Shown here: positions 1 to 6,372 of the stretch, in pieces
How positions within the stretch are numbered: the stretch's first letter is position 1
Layout of the letters: each line of letters starts with the position of its first letter
Assembly (NCBI GenBank): GCA_018398765.1
Contig: JAHBMJ010003189.1
Coordinates: 1 to 12,541 of the forward strand
DNA from: Chromera velia
Taxonomy: Eukaryota > Sar > Chromeraceae
Reading direction: 5' to 3'
Length of the DNA stretch: 12,541 nucleotides
The notes under the pieces: generated by a model
Database searches by the model: none
Told to the model about the DNA's origin: nothing
What the model saw: only the letters and a program-made list of their open reading frames with translations
Program-made: the position numbers and the translations under genes

Positions 1-1062
1 AAACTCGGGAAACCGGGCTGCTCGCTGTGAAGGTTCCCGCCATCCTCCGAATGGGGACGTGTACATGGCGCGTGCCTGTGGGGGACCACGTAACCTATTC
101 CAGCACTGCCTCATCTGGTAATTGGGATTACCATACTGGAGGCAAAGTCCCCGTCTCCATCTTTCCTCCCACAGGGCCTGGAGCAATCTAGGGTCGCAAA
201 GCGGCATGCCACGACGCACCCTACAGAGTTCTATCGGAGCCGGTCCAGTTGGGTCAATCGGTGGAGACCCCCCTAGAATCGGTCCTGCCCCTTTAGCCCA
301 CTTTCCTCCCCAAGCTGATGCCTGTTAAAGCCAGGCCTCGTTGTTCAAGGCCTTCTCTATGGCCTCCTGCAGAGTCTGCAGCTCCTGTCTGTCGGGCTGA
401 AACATGACGGCAGGTGGCAAACCTTCAATGTAGCTGTCGAGGAGGTCCCACTGACTCGTCCCCGCCTTTTTCAGCTTCAACGCCTCGACGTTGAACTTGT
501 TGTTGTAGTCGCTGACAGTTCTAATGCACTTGAGGATTGCGATATTCTTCTTTACTGCCCTGCGGACGTGCTTGTCTCTGTACCGACGAAGCAATGTGTC
601 CTTCAAGGCAGGCCAGTCGCAAAACCCAATGCCATCCTCCAACTTCACCAAGTCAAACCAGTCCTTGAGTTCAGGGCTCAAGTAAGACTTGGCCAGACCG
701 AGTTGACGTTTCAGAGCGGTCTGAGCATTCACAAACTAGTCGTCCATGTTAGTGCACCACCTTTCCGCTTTCTCCCGCACTCCTGTAAAGACATCCGGAT
801 TCTTCAGTATAGTCCTGGGAACTTGTTCTCAAACTTCAGGCGCCTGAGGAGGTAGACCACCCTGTCCGCCTCCAAACAACATGCCGTCTCCTTGTACATC
901 CATCGGCTGCTGGACTGCCGCAGCAGCTTGCTCCATCTGTCTTTGTTGCAGTTCCGCCAGTATCTGCCCTTGCTGCTACTGGGTCTGCTGGACTGCGGTG
1001 AGACCCTGCTGAACTTGTAGCAGAGTCGCACCTACCTCCGCCTGGAACTGCTCAAAAGACAT
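1..1062 (-). pseudogene. gag: Decayed Ty3/gypsy-type retrotransposon gag, open at the window edge
   Basis: One minus-strand frame runs from ATG 1062-1060 to position 1 with no frameshift, but with stops at codon 29 (TAG, 978-976), 78 (TGA, 831-829), 109 (TAG, 738-736) and 246 (TAA, 327-325). Read through the stops, codons 1-75 are Gln-rich and coiled-coil-like (ILAELQQRQMEQAAAAV). Codons about 85-230 match the layout of the retrotransposon Gag core: an FTG...AERW start, then DWFDL, LLRRYRD, VSDYNNKF and SYIEGLPP. Codons 307-320 (144-103) have exact CCHC zinc-knuckle spacing, C-X2-Y-X4-Y-X4-C, with two ligands replaced by Tyr. Gag packages element RNA into cytoplasmic particles. The frame is still open at position 1, so pol may lie further left. 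Four stops make it non-functional. Intact frame despite four stops suggests decay by point substitution. The family call rests on domain order and motifs, without a database search. Confidence 0.8.
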
Positions 1063-1144
1063 CAAGAAAGAAAACCAGAATGAGCAAAGATTAAATTTGT
1101 CCCTTCGCCGAACCAGCTCTGTACTACCAGACTGTAAGCTGCGT

Positions 1145-1385
1145 ATGGTACTAGAGGCTCAATTACGATAAGCGTAGATCGTAGGCAGACTCACATTAAA
1201 GTATGACCTAGCAGAGTCAATCTGTTGATCCACTATTCAGACCAGCCAACACCACGATCGAGAGACTGGCACAGAACAACTTTCGCACGCAAAGGTCAGA
1301 CGTCACTTTATTTAGACTGGGCGCACGCGGCGTTGCGAGGTCAGCGGCGGCCCTAGCGCAGTGCGACGCTCGTGGCAGGCCCACA
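1145..1385 (-). repeat. LTR-like direct repeat, copy 1 (next to gag)
   Basis: This 241-bp unit is repeated exactly 540 bp away at 1685-1925 with no indels and eight differences (96.7% identity). Trimmed by one base it begins TG and ends CA on either strand, as LTRs do. On the minus strand it carries an AATAAA polyadenylation-type hexamer (1312-1307). It sits 83 bp upstream of the minus-strand gag ATG, where a 5' LTR would be. A TGG-starting primer-binding-like string (TGGTAGTACAGAGC) begins at 1129 on the minus strand, about 16 nt past the repeat edge, which is further than usual. On the other side (minus strand 1386-1400) lies a purine-rich tract. No target-site duplication was found. It could instead be an unrelated dispersed repeat. 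Confidence 0.6.
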
Positions 1386-1684
1386 CCTGCCCGCCTTCTG
1401 AAGCTGACGTCCACGCTCAGCTCAATCACTCAGACCATCGAAATCGAACCATAGAGGCATGAATGAAGTCGGTAAGCCACGACCGACACCACAGTGTGCC
1501 TCTTCTACCATATGTACACGACGTCCTCGGAATCACTCTCAGCATCTTCAGGCTGAGAAGCAGATAGCCAGAGAGCACACAGCCTAGGAAGCTGTGTCTC
1601 TAACTGACAGATTCGTACCCTGCTCCATACGGCCTTCTTGACTGCACCACTGACGTGCACCACACGTCTTCTCAACTCCATCCC
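1386..1684. other. Unique segment between the two LTR-like repeats
   Basis: These 299 bp do not repeat elsewhere in the window and contain no convincing coding frame. On the minus strand, the first bases after copy 2 read TGGGATGGAG, a weak primer-binding-site candidate. The last bases before copy 1 (AGAAGGCGGGCAGG) are purine-rich like a polypurine tract. The segment could be the internal part of a miniature LTR element (TRIM-like), or what remains of an internal region in a tandem element. Neither reading is proven. Confidence 0.4.
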
Positions 1685-1925
1685 ATGGTACTAGAGGCTC
1701 AATTACGATAAGCGTAGATCATAGGCAGATTCACATTAAAGTATGACCTAGCAGAGTCAATCTGTTGATCCACTATTCAGACCAGCCAATACCACAATCG
1801 AGAGACTGGCACAGAACAACTTTCGCACGCAAAGGTCAGACGTCACTTTATTCAGACTGGGTGCACGCGGCGTTGCGAGGTCAGCGGCGGCCCTAGCGCG
1901 GCGCGACGCTCGTGGCAGGCCCACA
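1685..1925 (-). repeat. LTR-like direct repeat, copy 2
   Basis: Second copy of the 241-bp unit at 1145-1385. The differing positions are 1721, 1730, 1790, 1796, 1853, 1862, 1900 and 1902, all A/G or C/T. It keeps the TG...CA ends and the minus-strand AATAAA (1852-1847). Its right edge joins directly to the coding remnant that starts at 1926, with no target-site duplication visible (1681-1685 versus 1926-1930). Its orientation is assumed from copy 1 and the gag remnant. Confidence 0.6.
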
Positions 1926-2824
1926 GAGCAGAAGGTAAGAGCAGCCCACAAAGAAGCAGTAAAAGAAGCAGTAGAGAAGGAGTGGGAGAGGTTAGGCAGC
2001 CAGTCAGGGCAGGCAGCCAGTGAAGACCAGTGTGAGGAAGTCAGGCAGTCAAAAGAAAAGAGGCAGTCAGGATGGCTGATGGCCACTCTCCTGAAGGAAC
2101 ACGGAATGAATCTCAGCCCAAACAAATTCCGGGATGCGATGATAATCTGATATCAGGGGAGGGTAGGGGGGGAGAAGAGCTGATGTGAGGGATGTAGAGG
2201 AAGGTGAAGTCTACAACACGCCCTTAACTGCCCAGTAGGGGGACTGCCCACACACTGCAACATGACGAAGTTAACCGCACATGGGCGAGTCTAGCAGCGG
2301 AAGCATACCCCGCGGCAGCGGTTCACGCAAAGGAGCCGATCATTAGGGAGGATGGGGAGGTGCAGGGATGTCCGGCGCTAAGGGGGGACTTCCAAGTCCG
2401 GGGAGCCTATGCTCTACAGAGGCTGGCAATTTTCGATACCAGGGTGATAATCCCACATGCCACCTCGAGGGAGAAGGACCTGGTGACCTGGACTGAAGCC
2501 CTCAAAGCAGCAGCAGAAGAAAAGAAGAGGAAACATGCCATTGGGCAGGCAAGCGCGGACAGAGGGTGCGACTTCACCCCACTCGTGAGTGCGGTCAACG
2601 GGACGATGGAGGGGGAGGCTAAGATGTTTTTGAAGAGGGTAGCAGAGCGATTGAGTGAGAAATAGGGGCAATACGTGAGCAAGACGTGCGGCCAGATCCG
2701 AGCCCAACTGCAGATTGCCCACCTGAAAGCGGCAAGCGCGTGCATTCGGACGACCAGAGGAGTGCAGGGGGAGGGCTGGGAGGAAAGAGGAGTCGGTAGT
2801 ACGCTGGTCATGACTGAAGGATAG
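1926..2824 (+). pseudogene. C-terminal remnant of an RT-type retroelement polyprotein
   Basis: This plus-strand remnant is read in pieces. The first frame (1926-2147) gives a charged helical stretch, then GWLMATLLKEHGMNLS and FRDAMII, ending at TGA 2148. A middle piece (about 2209-2245, third frame) holds NTPLTAQ and GDCPH around a stop. The last frame (2228-2824) gives [45 protein letters not shown] and [16 protein letters not shown], then TAG at 2663-2665, and resumes with [18 protein letters not shown]. This order (FRDA; Cys-rich segment; RHNE-like; R-D-I-RG; FDVRV-like; EKKRKY; FTPLV...G...EA) is familiar from memory as the region following reverse transcriptase in retroelements of many aquatic invertebrates and protists. 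The RT itself is absent, so the remnant is 5'-truncated exactly where LTR-like copy 2 begins. At least two frameshifts and two stops make it dead. Confidence 0.65.
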
Positions 2825-4048
2825 GAAGTACTTAGCAAATGCCGAAGAAGGCATTCGGACAGAGGAGCATCAAGTATGAGGTCGCATGAGAGAGAGAGCT
2901 AGCAGCGAGAGCAGTAACCAGGACAGAAAGAAGAGACGAAAGATACATAGGCCAGATGCTAGGAACAAACTTTAAGTCAATGCCCCCCCCATGAGCAAAT
3001 TGAGAAACGATTATCCATTTGTCTCTTTTTGACCCGTTATATAGCAAAACGTGGTGTCGGTATATCATTTGCTTAAGTATGTAGCAATCAGTGGAGTCCG
3101 TTTAATTCTTTGCAGTGCTGCAGTGTGTACACTATACATCAGTATTAGTTGTAATATAATGATATATCTATCTTGTGCTCCCACTTCTTTTTCAAAATGA
3201 ATGATAGTCTTGAATTCAATGTTTGAAATAATATATGTTCCTCTTTCCCCCCTTTTTTTTCTCAATTTACTCCTGAATTTACTCAACCCGCTCACAAAAC
3301 TTGTTTCACAATCGATTTCTCTTTTTCCAAAATTTATGGTGAATTTACTCAAAAATATTGGTTTCAGCTCTTGAAAACTAAATTATATAAGTAAGCCACT
3401 CTAGCTCAAATATAAATTCAAAGTCCTTCTTTTTTTTTTCCTCTCTTTTTCTAAATTTGCTTCTAAATTTATTTAACCCGCTGCCAAAAGCTTTAAGAGA
3501 TCCGATTCTTTTTTTTAAAGATTTTGCCACAGTTTTACCCAACCAGATCTAAGCAGTCGTTTTTTTTCAATTTCCCATTTTAAATTGGTATGTACTGCGC
3601 AATTGCTGTTTCCATTTGGGTGGTACTGTATTTTAATTTTATATTGAAACGCCCACTGCCGTATAAGAGAGTCGTTTGTCTTTTTTTGTTTAAAATCAGG
3701 TTCTGATTAGGCTAATTAGGGTAAAAACCCAACTAAGTGATTGCTTGAATGATTATCTTCTCTTTTAATTAAGATATAAACTCTGTTTCCTAGGTAGTGA
3801 ATTATAACTAGAGTACAGCTAGCATACAGATCAAGAACAATAAAAAAAGGGATGCACTGAATATAGAGGCAAACGACTGCAACACATAACATCCGGAAGT
3901 CAGATGTAGTGAGTAGAAAACACTTTGGTAGCTTAGGTGAGTAAATTGACACAATTTTTTAGAAAATAACGGCTCTTTTGATAAAATAAATCTGTGTCTG
4001 AAACAAGACTTAGTGGCACTACGCCCTATTCATTGTTAAAAACCGCCA
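2825..4048. other. AT-rich spacer without genes
   Basis: There is no convincing coding frame. The first part (to about 2990) is purine-rich and may be the 3' tail of the retroelement remnant; a run of C follows just before 2990. From about 3000 the sequence is AT-rich with many T-runs (for example near 3251 and 3430). It holds a diverged direct repeat, described separately. Confidence 0.6.
3218..3510. repeat. Diverged direct repeat, spacing about 190 bp
   Basis: Two segments, about 3218-3320 and 3411-3510, share the order: AAT-rich start, T-run with C's, CAATTTACTCCTGAATTTA or CTAAATTTGCTTCTAAATTT, then AACCCGCT, CAAAA and CGATT. The AACCCG hexamers lie at 3285-3290 and 3475-3480. The copies are clearly diverged, and T-richness accounts for part of the likeness. 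Confidence 0.4.
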
Positions 4049-4077
4049 ATGTGTGCGTACGTACTATCACCTTCTGC

Positions 4078-4080
<3 letters not shown>

Positions 4081-4116
<36 letters not shown>

Positions 4117-4140
4117 TGTGTGTGTGTGTGTGTATGTGTG
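4081..4140. repeat. (TG)n microsatellite
   Basis: About 30 TG units, interrupted at 4116 (C) and 4134 (A). It lies about 65 bp beyond the stop codon of the minus-strand membrane-protein gene. Confidence 0.95.
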
Positions 4141-4204
4141 CAATCAAAGCTCTAGTATTATAGTGTCGTGCATTGACTTTTTTGAGTGGAGAGAGGGACC
4201 AAAG

Positions 4205-5494
4205 TCACGAAAGGAGTCTCCGCAGGTCGTGCCGTTTTTCTTTGACTCCCGCCCTGTCTGCAAGGTGGCGGGCAAATGCAAGCCTTTGTCTTTTCTCATC
4301 GCGCGAAAGTTCAGTGACATTCACCACAAAACGCATGAGAAAAGAAGACGCAAGCTCCAGTGCAGCTGGAAGGTTGGTTCCATTCTTGCCCAGCCGTCTC
4401 AACAGCACGCCCGCATGCTTGTACAGCTGGTATTTTTCGACGGTTTCCCGTAGCTGCCGGCCAAACGTCCGGATGTTTTCACGGACCTTCTTCTTCCAAC
4501 TCTTCATCGTCTCCTTCTTTACCTTTGTCTTTAGAACGTGATCTCGAATCAAGAGCTCGGTTGGATGAGAACGCCAGTAGCATAGGCCGTACGCGACCCC
4601 CAGGGCAACTACCACTGGTTGTTCGTTGACCCACGCTGAGCCCCTTGTAGTCCGTTGGACTGCAGGAATGGACGAATAAGACTTCAGAAGAGCAAAGGGG
4701 AAGTTTTTTCTGTCAGGGAGCGTCTCGTAGTACAACTGGTTCCGTTCAACGAGGCCGCATGTGATAATGGGCCCCGACAACTGTCCAGTACGGCCGTTTC
4801 TCAGCTCGCCCTGAACAGAATAGTCGTTTACCAGCGAGCCACTGAAGAGCTGTCGAAAAAGAAGTTGATCGGCCTGGTTGTTGTAGAGCCGAGAGCAGAA
4901 CTGGTCCACCTGCTCTTCGGTCAGGCCATTGCAGGTATATAGCTGCCCTGCACGATCGCACAGTGGGGAGAGGAACGAAGAAGATATCAAGACAGAGGGA
5001 GGTGAAGAAGGCACTTGCTTCAATTGTGAAAGCAGCTGTTTACCTCGAAACTCGATAGAGAGGGCATGTCCAGAAGTGCCGACATCGTTCGAGACGACAG
5101 TCGATGATACCAACAGCTCCCCCCAGTAGATGCAACATGGTTCTGCTGTTTCCAAGGCACCCTTAGTCCGATCGTGAAAGACGCCAGTCCCATAAGAGCC
5201 GTCTTGCTGGAGAACCAGACGACTGGCATTCTGTTTGAGGCGAGCAAACAGCTCCGGTCCTAGCGCTTCCTCTACAAAAGAGAGAATTTGCCGTGCTGCT
5301 CGTCGGTGGAAGTAGTCATTCAGTCTCTCAATGAGGCCAGCTGCAGTTGTTGACAACACACAAACGGCCATCGACCCGACCAGCAGTAGAGTGGGTACAA
5401 AAGGAGACCCCTTGATGCCAGATGCCACAAGACTCCACAGGACAACCAAGAGTGTTTTCAGATGCAAAGCAGGTCGTTTAGAGACTTTTGCCAC
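4205..5494 (-). CDS. Hypothetical membrane protein, 5' end unresolved
   Basis: A long minus-strand frame of 429 codons ends at TGA 4207-4205. I do not recognise the family. Two hydrophobic segments lie near the N-terminus (about 13-27, LKTLLVVLWSLVASG; and 32-54, FVPTLLLVGSMAVCV). A mostly soluble middle follows (about 58-285), then a third possible membrane segment (about 291-306, EQPVVVALGVAYGLCY). The C-terminal ~110 residues are strongly basic (KTKVKKE, KSWKKKVRE, KEKRHDLRR) and contain two NGT/NVT-type sequons. The middle plus late membrane segment loosely recalls GIDE/MUL1-type mitochondrial proteins (VQGEL...G followed by a YY...P segment), but there is no RING; I do not assign it. The frame has no ATG before Met42 (5371-5369) and an in-frame TGA lies at 5509-5507. 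The true start is therefore Met42, which would cut the second membrane segment, or an upstream exon. Confidence 0.65.
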   Translation of the reverse strand: MAKVSKRPALHLKTLLVVLWSLVASGIKGSPFVPTLLLVGSMAVCVLSTTAAGLIERLNDYFHRRAARQILSFVEEALGPELFARLKQNASRLVLQQDGSYGTGVFHDRTKGALETAEPCCIYWGELLVSSTVVSNDVGTSGHALSIEFRGKQLLSQLKQVPSSPPSVLISSSFLSPLCDRAGQLYTCNGLTEEQVDQFCSRLYNNQADQLLFRQLFSGSLVNDYSVQGELRNGRTGQLSGPIITCGLVERNQLYYETLPDRKNFPFALLKSYSSIPAVQRTTRGSAWVNEQPVVVALGVAYGLCYWRSHPTELLIRDHVLKTKVKKETMKSWKKKVRENIRTFGRQLRETVEKYQLYKHAGVLLRRLGKNGTNLPAALELASSFLMRFVVNVTELSRDEKRQRLAFARHLADRAGVKEKRHDLRRLLS

Positions 5495-5624
5495 ACCATT
5501 TTCATTTCAGAGTATAAACAACACCTCACCATCGTTAGAGGATGGCTGGGTTCTCTACAATGAGACCATTTCCACCAATAAGATCTCGAAGCGCCCTGAA
5601 GGAACCTTGACTGACGCTCCTCAT
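5485..5624 (-). other. Candidate first exon and 91-bp intron of the membrane-protein gene
   Basis: On the minus strand, ATG 5624-5622 opens a basic, amphipathic stretch (MRSVSQGSFRALRDLI). A GT donor in phase 1 at 5575, joined to the AG ending at 5485 (GCAAAAG), would continue in frame into SKRPALHLKTLL. The donor context (GTGGAA) is weak, and two alternative phase-1 donors lie nearby. This is a hypothesis that restores an ATG; only transcript data can settle it. Confidence 0.25.
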
Positions 5625-5702
5625 ATGCCGGATAGAGGCTGGTGCCTCTTGTGTTTCTGGGAGTCAGTGGGGGTCACAGTGTTGCTTTCTTGCGCTTCCG
5701 TG

Positions 5703-5712
5703 TTTATATATA
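5703..5712 (-). promoter_or_regulatory. TATA-like box for the minus-strand gene
   Basis: The minus strand reads TATATATAAA about 80 bp before the candidate ATG at 5624 and about 210 bp before the open frame. Position and orientation suit a core promoter for the membrane-protein gene, but TATA-like strings are common by chance in this composition. Confidence 0.3.
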
Positions 5713-5865
5713 CGGCGGTGCATTGGGAGCGCATAATTGTGAGTGCCTTACATGAATGGAAATGTAGGCGTGCCAGTGTGTGTACCGGAAAAGTGAATGC
5801 ATAACACTCAGGGCCTCTAACAGAAAATGTGACGACCACTTCACGAGTAATACTCCTTCTGTAAG

Positions 5866-5892
5866 ATATATATATATATATATATATATATA
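5866..5892. repeat. (AT)n microsatellite
   Basis: An uninterrupted alternating AT tract of 27 bases, followed at once by TGCATGCA palindromes. It lies in the intergenic region between two divergent genes. Confidence 0.95.
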
Positions 5893-5893
5893 C

Positions 5894-5938
5894 ATGCATG
5901 CATGCACTGCATGAGATCATTAATTCGCATGCATGCAT
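5894..5938. promoter_or_regulatory. TGCATGCA palindrome cluster
   Basis: Three TGCATGCA octamers (5895-5902, 5899-5906 and 5930-5937) fall within 45 bp of the divergent intergenic region. TGCATGC-type motifs are known to be enriched upstream of coccidian genes and bound by ApiAP2 factors. The link here rests only on sequence and position. Confidence 0.4.
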
Positions 5939-5968
5939 AGATATTCAGACCGATACATGCAGCTTGTG

Positions 5969-6171
5969 TGCAACATTGTGCAACACATCTCGCCTTCCAT
6001 TCATGCGTCTAAACTCAGACTACATCTAAGTTGCTGGCCGTATATATATACCCCGGCTGCAGCGAAATAGGGCGTTGGATTCGTCCGCGCATCAGGGGTG
6101 CTTTGTACGTACCAATCCATGCAACGCGAGAGGTGAAGGTGTTGTTGCACACATATGTTGCAGGGTGCAAC
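5969..6171. promoter_or_regulatory. Six TGCAAC/GTTGCA boxes
   Basis: TGCAAC occurs at 5969-5974, 5979-5984, 6120-6125 and 6166-6171; its complement GTTGCA occurs at 6144-6149 and 6157-6162. A TATA-like tract (6041-6050) lies in the middle. The density in about 200 bp and the mixed orientations suggest a binding-site cluster upstream of the acetyltransferase gene; no factor is known from the sequence. Confidence 0.35.
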
Positions 6172-6372
6172 AGATCTGCATGGCAATCGCTTCGAAGACT
6201 TGCATGCTACGACGCAGAAACTCTGGTGACTGAACCTTTACAAGGGATGGAAATATTCCTGTCTTGACATGATTCATGTTCACTCCATATCTGGAGAGCG
6301 CCAATAAGCTGGAAGCGCAAAAACCGTTTCTTCTTCACGTAAGGGCCTTCCGAGCTCTTCACACAAGTTTGA

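Noticed and set aside
1101-1129. tRNA 3'-end-like string ending in CTACCA
   Set aside because: No T-loop with the correct spacing and no cloverleaf around it; kept only as a weak primer-binding-site candidate.
1217-2125. Two minus-strand ORFs sharing a C-terminus (ending 1217 and 1757)
   Set aside because: The shared part is simply the 241-bp LTR-like repeat; their different N-termini come from unrelated flanks, one of them antisense to the retroelement remnant.
2407-2854. Minus-strand ORFs of 143 and 146 codons
   Set aside because: Both are antisense to the plus-strand retroelement C-terminal remnant, which carries recognisable motifs.
4049-4453. Plus-strand ORF of 134 codons
   Set aside because: Its first third is the translation of the TG microsatellite and the rest is antisense to the membrane-protein frame.
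5331-5804. Plus-strand ORF of 157 codons with an ATG and one hydrophobic stretch
   Set aside because: Its first part is antisense to the better-supported minus-strand gene and the rest lies in the putative promoter; no motif was recognised. It is the strongest of the rejected frames.
5621-5938. Minus-strand ORFs encoding poly(Tyr-Ile)
   Set aside because: They run through the AT microsatellite and TGCATGCA repeats, which are open in several frames by composition.
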